Below are positions 9,478 to 19,478 of a DNA stretch of 64,000 nucleotides, piece after piece. How positions within the stretch are numbered: position 1 is the stretch's first letter; each line of letters opens with the position of its first letter. The notes under the pieces are model-generated. The model had not been told where the DNA came from. It saw nothing but the letters and a program-made list of their open reading frames with translations, and did no database searches. Made by a program: the position numbers and the translations under genes. The stretch is from CAWCTB01 sp963798275 (GTDB lineage: Bacteria > Acidobacteriota > Terriglobia > Terriglobales > Acidobacteriaceae): positions 1-64,000 of the forward strand of contig CAWCTB010000029.1 of NCBI GenBank assembly GCA_963798275.1. The letters run 5' to 3'.

Positions 9478-11023
9478 ATGGCGTGCGGGGACAGGCGCGG
9501 CTTCGCAGCGTTATTCGGCAGTATCGTTCTCTTCCTCTTTCTTGTTGCGACCGGTTTGCTCGGCGCGCAGACCGCCTCTCCGTCCCTCGGGCTGTTCCAG
9601 GACCACGCCGATATTGGGACGGTGCTGCACCCCGGGTCTACGCAATATGATGCCGCGCACCACATATACACACTGACCGGCAGTGGCGAAAACATGTGGT
9701 TCACAACCGATGCCTTCCAGTTTGCCTGGAAGCAGGTCAGCGGAGATATTGCGCTGACGGCAGACATCACATTTCCCGAGGAGGGCGGCAATCCGCATCG
9801 CAAGGCCGTGCTCATGATCCGGCAGAGCCTCGATGCCGATTCGCCCTACGTCGATGTGGCGCTGCACGGCGAAGGCCTCACCTCGCTGCAGTTCCGCGAC
9901 GCGAAGGGTGCGACAACGCATGAGATTGAATCCAACCTTTCCGCACCTAGCCGTTTGCGCATCGAGAAGCGCGGCGATTTCATTTACATGTTCCTGGCCG
10001 CCGCGGCCGGCGAGCCGTTGCGCCCCTCCGGTGCTGCCATCAAGATTCCGTTGCGGGGGCCGTTTTATGTTGGCATCGGCGTTTGTGCCCACGATAAGAA
10101 CGCCGTCGAGAAGGCCGTGTTCTCGAACCTCGACCTTTCAACGCCCGCCCCCAGCGCCGCGCCGCCGGTGCTCTACAGCACACTGGAGACGGTGGCCATC
10201 GCGTCTACTGATCGGCGCGTGGTCTACGTCGCTCCCTCGCACTTCGAAGCGCCTAACTGGAGCCATGACGGCGCCTACTTCCTGTTCAACAGCGAAGGCC
10301 ACATCTTACGGCTGCCAGTTGACGGCGGCACTCCAACGACCATCGACACCGGCAGCTGCTTCCGCCTGTAACAACGATCACGGCATCTCGCCCGACAGCC
10401 AGTGGCTGGCGATCAGCGACTCGTCACAGCCCGACCACCAGTCCAGCATCTACATCGTGCCCATCGGGGGCGGCACGCCCCGCAGGGTCACCAAGTACTC
10501 TCCGTCTTACTGGCACGGCTGGTCGCCCGACGGCAAGACCCTCGCGTACTGTGCCGAGCGCAATGGCGAGTTCGACATCTACACCATCCAGGTGACAGGT
10601 GGCGAAGAGACGCGCCTTACTACCGCCAAGGGCCTGGACGACGGCCCCGACTATTCGCCCGATGGCCGGTACATCTACTTCAATTCCGTGCGCACCGGCC
10701 ACATGCAGATCTGGCGCATGCATCCGGACGGCAACGCCCAGGAGCAGATCACCTTCGATGAGTTCAACAACTGGTTCCCCCACATCTCTCCCGACGGCAA
10801 GTCGATGGTCTTCCTCTCCTATGAGAAGGACGTGACCGGTCATCCGCCGAACAAAGACGTACAACTGCGCCTCATGACCTTAAGCGACGGCAAGATCCAG
10901 GTCCTTGCGAAGCTATTCGGCGGACAGGGCACGATCAACGTTCCCTCCTGGTCGCCCGATAGCCGCAAGGTGGCCTTCGTCAGCTATGAATTGCTGCCGG
11001 CCGAAGAGGCCGCTAGCAAGTGA
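9478..11023 (+). CDS. Secreted TolB-like beta-propeller protein, frameshifted
   Basis: After a signal peptide (hydrophobic segment FGSIVLFLFLVATGLLGAQ) comes a DUF1349/LamG-like sandwich of about 180 residues. A series of PD40/WD40-type blades follows, with repeats such as APNWSHDGAYFLFNS, GWSPDGKTLAYCAERNG, DYSPDGRYIYFNSV and SWSPDSRKVAFVSYE. The frame breaks at about 10355-10371 and resumes at CNNDHGISPDS, so one base is probably wrong. The ATG at 9478 has a good GGAGG eight to twelve bases upstream; an earlier GTG in frame is less likely. The rejoined protein is about 514 residues. It is likely periplasmic, and such propellers usually mediate protein or polymer binding. No tol-pal genes lie nearby. 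Confidence 0.8.
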
Positions 11024-11091
11024 CGCGATCGGCTGGTCCGCGACGTTAAACTCACGTTTCCGCGGCGGATTGTCCGCGCCCAAGGAGCAGT

Positions 11092-11862
11092 ATGGAAGAC
11101 TTTCCCCGCTTTGATCTGAATGGACAGGTGGCGCTGGTCACCGGCGCAGCCCGCGGTTTGGGGCGCGCCATCTCGCTGGCGCTGGCGGCGGCGGGCGCAG
11201 ACGTTGCGCTTGGACTGCGTGACGTGAATGCCGATGGCGGGGTGCCGGCGGAGATTCAAGCTCTTGGCCGCCGCGCCGTGCCTCTCCAGATGGACGTGAC
11301 CCATCTCGACCAGATCACGCGCGCCGTCGACGACACCGTTCGCCACTTCGGGCGCTTCGATATCCTGGTCAACAATGCGGGGGTTGCCCCGGGAAATCCC
11401 GCTGAAGAAGTGAGGGAAGAGGACTTTGACTTCACCCTGGGGGTCAATCTGAAAGGGACGTTCTTCGCCAGCCAGGCCGCGGGGCGGGTGATGATTCGAC
11501 AAAAGGGCGGCCGCATCATCAATATGAGCTCGCAGGCCGGCTTTGTCGCTCTGCCCACCGAGTCGGTCTATTGCATGACCAAGGCCGGCATCGCGCACCT
11601 CACTAAGTGTCTGGCGGTGGAGTGGGGCTATCACAACATCACGGTGAATGCGGTAGCGCCAACGTTCATTCACACTCCGGGGACGGAACCGGCCCTCGCC
11701 GACCCCGCTTTCCGGAAGGACGTTATCGAACGCATTGCCGCCCTGCATCGCATCGGCGAGCCGATGGAGGTGGCAGGGGCCGTCGTTTTCCTCGCTTCGC
11801 CCGCCGCGGCGCTCATCACCGGACACACCCTGCTCATCGACGGCGGCTGGACGGCAAGATAG
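11092..11862 (+). CDS. Short-chain dehydrogenase/reductase
   Basis: This is an NAD(P)-dependent oxidoreductase of the classical SDR family, 256 residues. The Rossmann motif TGAARGLG is at residues 18-25, NNAG at about 91-94, the catalytic Ser in NMSSQAG, and the YCMTK tetrad motif (YxxxK) follows. The C-terminal ITGHTLLIDGGW block is the standard end of 3-oxoacyl-ACP reductase-like SDRs. The start at 11092 has a GGAG-type site (CAAGGAGCAGT) just upstream. It lies 68 bases downstream of the propeller gene. Substrate cannot be assigned: glucose dehydrogenase-, FabG- and sugar-type SDRs all share these motifs. Confidence 0.85.
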   Translation: MEDFPRFDLNGQVALVTGAARGLGRAISLALAAAGADVALGLRDVNADGGVPAEIQALGRRAVPLQMDVTHLDQITRAVDDTVRHFGRFDILVNNAGVAPGNPAEEVREEDFDFTLGVNLKGTFFASQAAGRVMIRQKGGRIINMSSQAGFVALPTESVYCMTKAGIAHLTKCLAVEWGYHNITVNAVAPTFIHTPGTEPALADPAFRKDVIERIAALHRIGEPMEVAGAVVFLASPAAALITGHTLLIDGGWTAR

Positions 11863-12000
11863 ATTGTCAGGTTTGAGGAGAAATACGCCACAAAGTAATC
11901 TTGTGGCTCGCCCCCAACAACCTCTGTGCCGGTCCAAGGCCTGTGCTTCGAACGGAACAGTTCCCCGCATCGAAAGTCAAATTTCCGGCCCACCTTCGGT

Positions 12001-13728
12001 TCAAGATTCGCTCCGGCTGCGGGGCGTCAGGCGCGGGAGCAGGATCAGAATCAATCCATAAAAAAGAAGTGAGACGACCAGCGAGGCGGGGTTGCCGAAG
12101 CGTAAGTCCTCGAACAGAAGCTTCAGAGTGCCGAAGGCAACGGCGGTGTAGGCAACCCAGCCAAGTTCGACACGCTTCCAGCGGAAGCCGAGAAAGCCAA
12201 GGACGAGTGCGAGCGCACAGTTTGCGATGGTGCGGATCACCGAAAGGCGTGAGGCCGCTAACTCAACACGGCCCGCAGCAAGCCACGCGATCGCAGCCAC
12301 GGCCAATGCCGCGCCGGCAAAGCCGGCCAGCGCGACAGGAATGACCCACAGGATCCGGCGTCTGCCTTGATCTTCCCTCCCCCGCGACCCAACCGCGTAA
12401 CAGAGCGCAGCGGAAATGGCCACCATCCACACGCCCCAACCCGGCGCTGCGGGCACCGTCCGGGCCATAGCGCTCACGACATATCCCGGCAGCGGCGAGA
12501 CGGCGGCCGCTAGCGCCAGGAAGAGGGAGGCATGCAGTCCAAGGCTAGCTTTGTCCGTGCGTCTGTACACGAAAGCCGTCACCACAGCGGCCAGGCATAA
12601 GAAAGGTACCTGGAAACTTGTCGGGAAAAGCAGGAGGCTGCCCGCGAGTAAAAAGGTCGCCGCCCATGTGGCGGAGACGCGGCGATTGCGGGTGCGCGGT
12701 TTCTCGACGAATCGCGACAGCGCTCCCCAGTAGCACACGGCGGCCAGAAGCAGGAAGAGAACGCCCAGTTCCGGTGCGATCGCGCCCTGGGTGGCGCGCG
12801 CCGCTCCAAAAGCGCCCAGCACAAACGCCAGGGCCCCCTGCACGATTTCGAAGATCGTGATCCGCCGACACAGCCCGAAGTTGCGGATCGCGATGCTGCC
12901 GCCGTAGATCGCCAGCAGAACCAGGCACAAGGCGGTGAGGGTAGCGGGAGCGGCGGGATGAAAACCCTCGGGTACACCCTCGGACGAGGTCATCAGATAC
13001 ACCAGCAGCCCAATGGCGATGTCGGCCGCAAGCGCAGGCACGGTTCGCAAGCTGAGCTGGTGTCCCAGGCAGGCGGCGATTTCGGTGGCAAGAGCCACAG
13101 CCAACAGAGCCGCGGTAAGCGGGACGAGTGCATGAGTTTCGACGATCAAGGCAAGGGCAGTGATCACCGCCGCCAGCATTGCCACCCATGGGATCACCTG
13201 CAGGTCGTGCCGCCAGGCAAGCGCCAGAGCCAGTACAACGAACGCGACCAGCACGATTCCGGCGAAGACGGGCGACAGAGCGTGGAAGCGAACCGTGGAC
13301 TCCCACAGCAGAGGCGAAAGAATCAGCGCCGAGGTGACCCCATAAGTGACACCGGCGAAGCGGTTGGCAACGTGAGTTCGAACCGCCCAAACCATCCACA
13401 AGCCGGCGTACACGATGGCAACGATCAGCACCGGCAATTTCGGGAAGGCGCCCGATTCCGCGATCGCACGCAGCAAGTAGGCTCCGGCGATACCGAGGAC
13501 CGCCTTGCCGAGTATCGGCACTACCCCGGCCGATTTCTCCGCCGGAGGAGATCCTAGCTCCGGGGCGGATGGCGGCGGGCTTTCGAACGCCGTAGCTATC
13601 AGGACGGGCGGTGCTGGGCTTGGTGCTTCGCCTCGGCCCTCGAGCGCAGATACCCGGCGCTCCAACTCCCGGATCCGTTCGTTGAGTTGCTCCACAACCG
13701 ATGCGATTCCGTCGACAGCTTCCGTCAT
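12001..13728 (-). CDS. DUF2339-like polytopic membrane protein
   Basis: The protein has about 575 residues. A short N-terminal coiled coil (VVEQLNERIRELERRVSAL) and a Pro/Ser-rich linker lead into more than a dozen hydrophobic helices that fill the rest of the chain. This is the layout of DUF2339 proteins, large bacterial inner-membrane proteins of unknown function. I chose the ATG at 13728 because GGAGAAG lies at the right distance before it. The open frame also allows an ATG at 13776. No operon partner is visible, and the family assignment rests on architecture rather than on a diagnostic motif. Confidence 0.65.
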   Translation of the reverse strand: MTEAVDGIASVVEQLNERIRELERRVSALEGRGEAPSPAPPVLIATAFESPPPSAPELGSPPAEKSAGVVPILGKAVLGIAGAYLLRAIAESGAFPKLPVLIVAIVYAGLWMVWAVRTHVANRFAGVTYGVTSALILSPLLWESTVRFHALSPVFAGIVLVAFVVLALALAWRHDLQVIPWVAMLAAVITALALIVETHALVPLTAALLAVALATEIAACLGHQLSLRTVPALAADIAIGLLVYLMTSSEGVPEGFHPAAPATLTALCLVLLAIYGGSIAIRNFGLCRRITIFEIVQGALAFVLGAFGAARATQGAIAPELGVLFLLLAAVCYWGALSRFVEKPRTRNRRVSATWAATFLLAGSLLLFPTSFQVPFLCLAAVVTAFVYRRTDKASLGLHASLFLALAAAVSPLPGYVVSAMARTVPAAPGWGVWMVAISAALCYAVGSRGREDQGRRRILWVIPVALAGFAGAALAVAAIAWLAAGRVELAASRLSVIRTIANCALALVLGFLGFRWKRVELGWVAYTAVAFGTLKLLFEDLRFGNPASLVVSLLFYGLILILLPRLTPRSRSES

Positions 13729-13823
13729 TCGCTTCTCCGCATCTGGCGCATTGAGTCGTTGCCTGGTTCGCTCCATGCGCCGGAGCGGCCTCGGAGGAGG
13801 GAACGCCGCCCGAATGCGGCTTG

Positions 13824-14093
13824 CTGGGCATCGAAATCATGAACTGCGACTATGTTGACGTGGTTGAATCTGGAAGCAATCAGGGATTTTTCATGAATGT
13901 GCCGGTTGGAGGATGGGTCAGACAGAACACGAGGAGAGAGAGCTGCTACGGCTAGTTCGCGAGCGAGGGGTTGGTTGTGAATGTGGCAAGCTTCACGCGT
14001 GCCGCCGGCGCCGATCTTCTTTCTGATGCGATCGTGGCCCAGGATTTGAGCAACAAGCCTGCCTTCACCGGCACCGACGGTGTAGTTCGCCAT
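13824..14093 (-). pseudogene. Decayed N-lobe of a Ser/Thr protein kinase
   Basis: The reading frame contains a clear but damaged kinase N-lobe. IRKKIGAGGTREACHIHNQ matches the glycine-rich loop 'kIGaGGmGeVyrA'. RELAVAALSPRVLSDPS matches 'REVAVKvLp', with the catalytic Lys changed to Ala. SRFNHVNIVAVHDFD matches 'l.HpNIvaihdf'. Nothing after this resembles the C-lobe: the HRD and DFG regions are absent and the frame soon runs into sequence upstream of the membrane protein gene. I read it as a remnant of a PknB-like kinase gene, not as a working protein. The rest of this 750-base gap (13729-14481) shows no other gene. Confidence 0.6.
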
Positions 14094-14481
14094 GGGGAAA
14101 GGCGCTCCTTCCCCCTCCCCCCTTTTACGAATCGTAGGTCGCGAGGGAGAGGCTAGTCAACAGAAACCATCGCAGATGAAACGTTTGTGTCAGCGCGCCC
14201 GTATCAGCCGCAGCGACCGTCACTATCAAAGCACTATCAAAGAGAGAGGAGTGTCGAGGTATTCGCATGTGAATGGATAGCTGCCGTGCGTAATCGCACC
14301 GTCGCCTCACTCGACATCTGACGTTGAGCCATCCTGAATCGCGCAGTCCACAAGCCCCGCGAGATGGCTGTTGCGTCTGTGCCCGAGCCGGTTCCACTGC
14401 TGACAGGAGTGCCGGACTGCGAAGATAACGCGCCACCCCAGCCGAGAATTGCGAATCCGGCGATGCCCTGCAAGTTGTTGG

Positions 14482-14564
14482 TGCGAAAGGGGGGACTCGA
14501 ACCCCCACGGTTTTACCCGCCAGATCCTAAGTCTGGTGCGTCTGCCAATTCCGCCACTTTCGCA
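14482..14564 (-). tRNA. tRNA-Leu (anticodon TAG)
   Basis: The minus strand folds into a class II tRNA. The acceptor stem TGCGAAA pairs with TTTCGCA. The D arm, the anticodon stem CCAGA/TCTGG with loop CTTAGGA (anticodon TAG) and the T arm with GTTCGAGTC are all present. The long variable arm (GCGGGTAAAACCGT) is typical of tRNA-Leu. It is 83 bases long with no encoded CCA. No protein gene overlaps it. Confidence 0.95.
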
Positions 14565-14792
14565 TTCATGGTCTGTCGTTTCAAGGAACATTTCGTGTTG
14601 CAACAGCATGCAAGATGTTGTTGTGGGGACTGAACTGCAACCTCGGCGTTATCCGTGAGCTCGTCAAGGTTCCAGTCACTTCGGGAGTTCCCTTTGACGA
14701 GAATATTGTAACGCCGGGTCCCCGTTCTTGACATGGCGAGGTCAGGAGCGACCCTGGACAGCGACGCGTCGTCTGCTCCTCTTAAGACTTGC

Positions 14793-15839
14793 TTACGTGC
14801 GATCGCTGACCGTGTAGAACGAAACCGTAGATGCGGTAACCCGGCTACGTCCGTAGTACAGGAAGAGCAAAATCCACTGCACCTGCAGCAAGACGATTAC
14901 TGGCGTTGACGTCATTTGGTGGAAGCCCAACCATAGATCAGGAACAGCCCCGCTCGCCGGGAGAAGGAACGCAGACATGGTCAGGTACAACAAGGCGACG
15001 ATGCTCATAACCTGGTAACGCGAGAGTTGAGAGTATCCCCGGTGATCGGCGCGCAGGTTTTCGGCAACGGCGCGCCATCCCCATGTTCCGATGACGGGAA
15101 CGATCAACGCCAGCCGCCAACGCTGTGCGAGCAGGAAGCTGAGTCCCAGCAATCCCGACGAGGCGAACACTATGGATGTAAGCGCCTGTACTGGAATGAG
15201 CGGCTCCTCTTCCAGACCTGACGCGTAAGCTGCTTTCTTGGTCGCCCCGTGAAACACCAGATTGTGGTGGCGAAACAGTCTCACCAGCCTTGGTGACGCC
15301 TGACGTAAGGGCATGCCGTAGCAGCAACCGAAACTGATGCAAGCCAGCCGCCCAATGGCTTCCGCCAGCGCATACGCGATGGCTGCTACGGCCAGGACCG
15401 GCAGAGCGTGAATCGTGTCGCTCCAGGGGCGCAGGACTCTTTCCCCGATCCATGCAATTGGAGGTAGCAGCAGGGCGGCGACAAAGGCTGCGCCAGCGAT
15501 GGTAAAGGTGTGCGGCTTGTTTTCGATGACGGCAGCCATCATGCGCGAGGCAGGAAGGCATATTGCGACGATGGCAGCTACGAACGCGGCCCCGATGGCC
15601 AGTGAGATTTGGATCGAAGCCAGCAGAAGGATCGCCGTCGCGATGCCAAAGACGATTCCGGTCGCGCTGAAGAATCCGTAGAAGGTCAGGTTCAGACCGT
15701 GCCACGCGCCGCCTTGTGTCTTGGTCATCGGAACAGAAGCGATCATTTGCCAGCGTTCCGCCGGGAGAGTCTTGAATCCCCAGTACAGCAAACCTGAAAT
15801 GGTGGCTGCGAGAGTGGTGACGAAGACAACATTGATCAT
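14793..15839 (-). CDS. Lgt-like (prolipoprotein diacylglyceryl transferase family) membrane protein
   Basis: This is a 348-residue polytopic membrane protein. Its clearest landmark is GRLACISFGCCYGMPL around residue 165, a variant of the Lgt signature in which Lgt proper has 'GRiGNFiNgE'. This 'GCCYG' variant occurs in Lgt-like proteins that are not the housekeeping lipoprotein enzyme. At least seven hydrophobic helices are visible. It is the last gene of a three-gene overlapping operon after the 781-aa protein and phosphatidylserine decarboxylase; the start overlaps the psd stop by four bases. The context suggests transfer of a lipid moiety, possibly using a phospholipid as donor. The acceptor is unknown. 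Confidence 0.7.
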   Translation of the reverse strand: MINVVFVTTLAATISGLLYWGFKTLPAERWQMIASVPMTKTQGGAWHGLNLTFYGFFSATGIVFGIATAILLLASIQISLAIGAAFVAAIVAICLPASRMMAAVIENKPHTFTIAGAAFVAALLLPPIAWIGERVLRPWSDTIHALPVLAVAAIAYALAEAIGRLACISFGCCYGMPLRQASPRLVRLFRHHNLVFHGATKKAAYASGLEEEPLIPVQALTSIVFASSGLLGLSFLLAQRWRLALIVPVIGTWGWRAVAENLRADHRGYSQLSRYQVMSIVALLYLTMSAFLLPASGAVPDLWLGFHQMTSTPVIVLLQVQWILLFLYYGRSRVTASTVSFYTVSDRT

Positions 15840-16858
15840 GGTCGACTCCTGCCAGCGGGGGTTGCGAGCAGGGAGCGGACGGCGACATCGGTCTCCACCA
15901 GCACCTGCCCGAAGCCGGCGGAGTAGCGGCTGCGCACCCCGGCCCGCCGCCGGTTGTGCAAAAGATCATCGGCAAAACGGACGCGGTCTCGCTGGAACAA
16001 CAGCACTACCGTGCTGCTACCCGGACGAAAGAGCGCCTTCGGTGCGCCCACTTTCAGAAGCATTCCTTTTTCCATCGGACGCGGACTGTCATACGCGCTG
16101 TCGCTGTAGCGCTGCTCGATCTGACCCACCATGAGGGCGACGACTTCGATCATGGCCACCCGGCCGATGCTGGTTCCGCCGGGGCAATCTGTGTCGAGTA
16201 CGGTGACGACGCGCCGATTCTTGGAGTGCGGCGTGAGCAACTGCACTGTCGTGTTCGGATTGCAAGGGTGATAGCGGCCGTCGATGGCGTAGAAGTCTAC
16301 GACGATCCCAGTCACGGGAGCGTGCGTGTAGTGGTACTTTTCAGGGGTAAGCCGGAACACCGCAAAGTCACCATCCCGGAAGTGACGGGTCCAGCGGACG
16401 CGAGGTCCGCCGAGCAATTCCGGGAACTCGAAAAACTTGTCCTTGATGAGCAGCGCCGACGTTTCGGCAATCGATCCGATGGCGGCGCGTGAATCGGCCG
16501 GACAGACAACGCAATTTGCAATCGCGGGCAGGGGACGGAATAGCCAATACTTGATCCTGCGTTCGAAGATCTTGCGCGGCGTGTTCAACGTTACTGGATG
16601 GTCTAGCAATTCTGCAGGATCGCTTTGGCGGTTGCGCAGAAAGCGCTGCATTCCCGAAGCTCGCGATGACAGAAGGTTGTCGTAGTTCAAGTAGCCGAGT
16701 AGTTCCGATAGGTAGCGGCTGGAAACCAGCTTCGACACCCACGCTGCATTTTCCAGTTTCGGCGAATACAGGGCGCGGAGAACACGGTCACCGACCAGCG
16801 TCTCTCGGGCCACTTCGCCGGTTTCTCTCACGATGTATTCGTGTGTCATCTCGATCAC
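15836..16858 (-). CDS. psd: Phosphatidylserine decarboxylase-like protein
   Basis: This pyruvoyl-dependent enzyme family turns phosphatidylserine into phosphatidylethanolamine at the membrane. Motifs are VCPADSRAAIG (family 'sPaDG'), DKFFEFPELLGG, FRLTPEKYHYTHAPVTG (family 'RLsP.dYHr.H.P..G') and the self-cleavage region RPGSSTVVLLFQ, where the Ser forms the pyruvoyl group. The protein has 340 residues with an N-terminal extension of about 110 residues, longer than the short acidobacterial Psd form. The start overlaps the 781-aa gene by four bases and the stop overlaps the Lgt-like gene. It may be a paralogue devoted to this operon; whether a housekeeping psd exists elsewhere cannot be seen here. 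Confidence 0.8.
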   Translation of the reverse strand: MIEMTHEYIVRETGEVARETLVGDRVLRALYSPKLENAAWVSKLVSSRYLSELLGYLNYDNLLSSRASGMQRFLRNRQSDPAELLDHPVTLNTPRKIFERRIKYWLFRPLPAIANCVVCPADSRAAIGSIAETSALLIKDKFFEFPELLGGPRVRWTRHFRDGDFAVFRLTPEKYHYTHAPVTGIVVDFYAIDGRYHPCNPNTTVQLLTPHSKNRRVVTVLDTDCPGGTSIGRVAMIEVVALMVGQIEQRYSDSAYDSPRPMEKGMLLKVGAPKALFRPGSSTVVLLFQRDRVRFADDLLHNRRRAGVRSRYSAGFGQVLVETDVAVRSLLATPAGRSRP

Positions 16859-19200
16859 GCCAGTGCCACTCGACTTTGTCGCTCGTCGCCAGCGGTGAAG
16901 ATCAGCAGCAGGTTGAGGAAGGCCGCGATTTCGCCAGTCGAGAGCTGTTCGCGAAACAACCGGTCGCTCACGCTGTCCAGAAATCGCAGCGGATCCTGGA
17001 CCCGGACGCCGCAGCGAATCAGGCTGCGCAGGTCAGTATCGTCTTCGCGCTGTGCACTTTCGACCGAATCCTCACGAAATTGCTGGATTGCTTCCGCAAG
17101 CTGCGACCGGCGTAGCTCTTCGCGGTAGTACTGCTCGGCGGCGCGATTGAATTCCCCGGCCTTGAGCCGCATGGCATCGCTGCCATCGGTTTGCGACAGT
17201 GTTCCCATGGTCAATCGCTGTCTGGCTTGCAGGCTGCAATCGGCCAGGCGGATGCGCAACTCCGCGAGCAGGTACCTCGCTTCCAGCGTGGCGATCGCGT
17301 CTTGAGCAGCCTCTTCGAGGAAATTGACTAGCGCGTTGCGATAATCGCGGAGCGAAACACGCAGATACTCCGGGTGCCGCCAACTCGAACGCGTGTGGGT
17401 GCAGTGGCGCAGAATGCGGCGCAGAAGTTCATTGCGAGATTTCTTGTGAACGTAGAACGCAGGCAGTCCGGCAGCACTGAAGAAGAAAGGTTGCCGCCGC
17501 TCGCTCTCCGACGTCGGATCGTCCGGTATCTGGTCGGGAGTGATGAATTCGTTCTGCGCCAGTTGATAGGCCGCCACCAGCAACAGTTGCTGCAAATTTG
17601 CGGCTGGGGCCATGTCGCGGTTATAGCTGGGAAACAGGCTGTAGTAGCGCGCTTCGAATCCGGAGAAGCCCATGCTGGAGAGCTGGCGCAGACGCAGCGG
17701 CATGTAGAACGACATGCGCTCATCCACGATGCCATTCTCCTCCAGTTCCGAAGCCAGCCGCGAGGTATTTCCCGGTACTCCGTCGAGCGCTGAGGCGTTT
17801 TCGGTAGAGAGCCACGCCACTGGGTAGTTAATCAGCCGGTAGTCCGGAACCAGGTCGCCGCGCAGTCGAAAGGCGCTCGCCACCAACCGGTCCAGCCACT
17901 GCGGTCCATAAGGCGTCACCGGACGTCCCAACGCGCGCAGTTTGGCCTTTTCCTTCCACTCGCGCCACAGCAGGCGAAGATGGGTGAAGTCCAGTTCATG
18001 TGGAAGAAACGCCAGCAATCGCTCGGGGTGGAATTGCGCGAAGTCGATACGATACGGCGCAGCCGAATACGTTCCCACAAACAGCGGCAGGAAGTGCTCG
18101 AAAATCTTGATGGCGAGATCGCCGATCCGCTTCTCCTCCGTAACTGCCGCCTCGGGCTCCAAATCTTGCAAGGCTCGGGTCAGCGTCCGGCTGCCCATGC
18201 TGATGTGAATGCCATTGTTCGCCAAGCTCACGTTGGAGAGGCTGGGCAGCACGATGAGATTGTTGGCGATGATTCCTGCTTCGCGTAGCTTGGCAACTGA
18301 GTTGAGTTGGCTGCGGCTCAACACCTGGTGGCACAGGTGCATGTAGTGAGACTTGGCTTCGCCATCCTCCCAACCCGACAGGCACGGGCTCATGAACAGT
18401 TCGCGATAGAAGGAGTCGGAAATGCACGACGACAACTCGGTCTGCCGCACGGGTGGATGCGGCCCGTGATAGATCATGCCGCGCTGACCGCTCTCGGCCA
18501 GGCCGAAACGCTGGTTCACCCACGACATCAGCAGCGATGTGAACAGGAATCGGCGTGCCGACTCGCGCGCGACCTGCTCGCCCGTAGAGCGCTCCGAGTG
18601 CGGCGTGATGATATGAAACGAAGTCGTCTCCGGCGAGGTGTTGTCGTTCGAAAAATGTCCCATCAGCCGGTCAGCTTCGTCGCGAAGGCACTCGGGCAGA
18701 TGCGGCTGAGTGCCCACCAGGTCAGCCAACGCCAGCTTCAGGCTGTAGCTCACAGGAACACGAATCCAGCGCTCTCCGGCGTGCTCAAAGGTGTATCGTG
18801 CGGCGTCGCTGCGTCGCCGCTTGGGCTGTCTCCATGGATTGAGCCCCAAGTCGGCGTGGTACAGGTCGACCGCATACAGGCTGAGCTTTCGCTCGGGAAA
18901 CCTGATCCAACTGTTCTCCCATACCCGGTGCTGGTCGTTCAGGAAGGCTTCCAGTTCGAGGTAGGTCTCGCGCGGAGCTTCGCCGCTGGAGATGCGCTTG
19001 GAAATGTTACGGAAGAAACGGGATTCGCGAATGGTGATGGGAAGATCGCAGGATTCAGATTGGCCGCAAACTACAGCTTGCAGCTCGTCTTCACTGCCCG
19101 CCGTCACGTCGCCTGGGCCGAAAGGCAATCCATCGAGCCGCAATCTGGTGTGACATCGTTCCCATGAAAGCCTATCCGGGACTGTAGTCTTGATCAGCAT
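16855..19200 (-). CDS. Unknown 781-aa protein, first gene of the lipid-type operon
   Basis: I do not recognise this protein. It is 781 residues, largely soluble in character, with no signal peptide and no clear transmembrane helix. It is rich in Arg and Leu, with acidic helical stretches near the C-terminus (EQYYREELRRSQLAEAIQQF). It has several conserved-looking blocks such as FHIITPHSERSTGEQ, YHGPHPPVRQTE, NNGIHISMGSRTLTRAL and YRLINYPVAWLSTENAS. It is co-translated with psd and the Lgt-like gene (four-base overlap). Its start at 19200 faces the RiPP precursor promoter across about 200 bases. A partner role in lipid or lipoprotein modification is inferred from the operon only. Confidence 0.7.
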   Translation of the reverse strand: MLIKTTVPDRLSWERCHTRLRLDGLPFGPGDVTAGSEDELQAVVCGQSESCDLPITIRESRFFRNISKRISSGEAPRETYLELEAFLNDQHRVWENSWIRFPERKLSLYAVDLYHADLGLNPWRQPKRRRSDAARYTFEHAGERWIRVPVSYSLKLALADLVGTQPHLPECLRDEADRLMGHFSNDNTSPETTSFHIITPHSERSTGEQVARESARRFLFTSLLMSWVNQRFGLAESGQRGMIYHGPHPPVRQTELSSCISDSFYRELFMSPCLSGWEDGEAKSHYMHLCHQVLSRSQLNSVAKLREAGIIANNLIVLPSLSNVSLANNGIHISMGSRTLTRALQDLEPEAAVTEEKRIGDLAIKIFEHFLPLFVGTYSAAPYRIDFAQFHPERLLAFLPHELDFTHLRLLWREWKEKAKLRALGRPVTPYGPQWLDRLVASAFRLRGDLVPDYRLINYPVAWLSTENASALDGVPGNTSRLASELEENGIVDERMSFYMPLRLRQLSSMGFSGFEARYYSLFPSYNRDMAPAANLQQLLLVAAYQLAQNEFITPDQIPDDPTSESERRQPFFFSAAGLPAFYVHKKSRNELLRRILRHCTHTRSSWRHPEYLRVSLRDYRNALVNFLEEAAQDAIATLEARYLLAELRIRLADCSLQARQRLTMGTLSQTDGSDAMRLKAGEFNRAAEQYYREELRRSQLAEAIQQFREDSVESAQREDDTDLRSLIRCGVRVQDPLRFLDSVSDRLFREQLSTGEIAAFLNLLLIFTAGDERQSRVALA

Positions 19201-19397
19201 GCACTACCGGACTAGTTGGCAGGACTCGCGGCGTCCTGTTCTCATTGTGCGCAAGTCTGTCAACAGCTCAGTTAATGCACCGTGAATTGTGCATAAATTC
19301 ACGCCGGCGACCATCCTCGGTAAATAGCTGGCGGAATCCGACCCGAACCTCCTTCACGTTTCTTTTTCTATGTCGTGAGCTAAATAGAACAATTCCT

Positions 19398-19426
19398 TTG
19401 CATACCGAGGCAATGGGATGTATAGT
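19398..19426 (+). promoter_or_regulatory. Sigma-70-type promoter for the RiPP precursor
   Basis: TTGCAT (19398-19403) and TATAGT (19421-19426) are separated by exactly 17 bases. Transcription would begin near 19433, giving a 5' leader of about 46 bases before the precursor ATG at 19479, which has GAGG at 19467-19470. This is the best promoter in the divergent gap. Confidence 0.6.
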
Positions 19427-19478
19427 GGCCGACGCTTGGGGGACTGAGCAGAATCTCCCGGAAAATGAGGTAGCGAAT

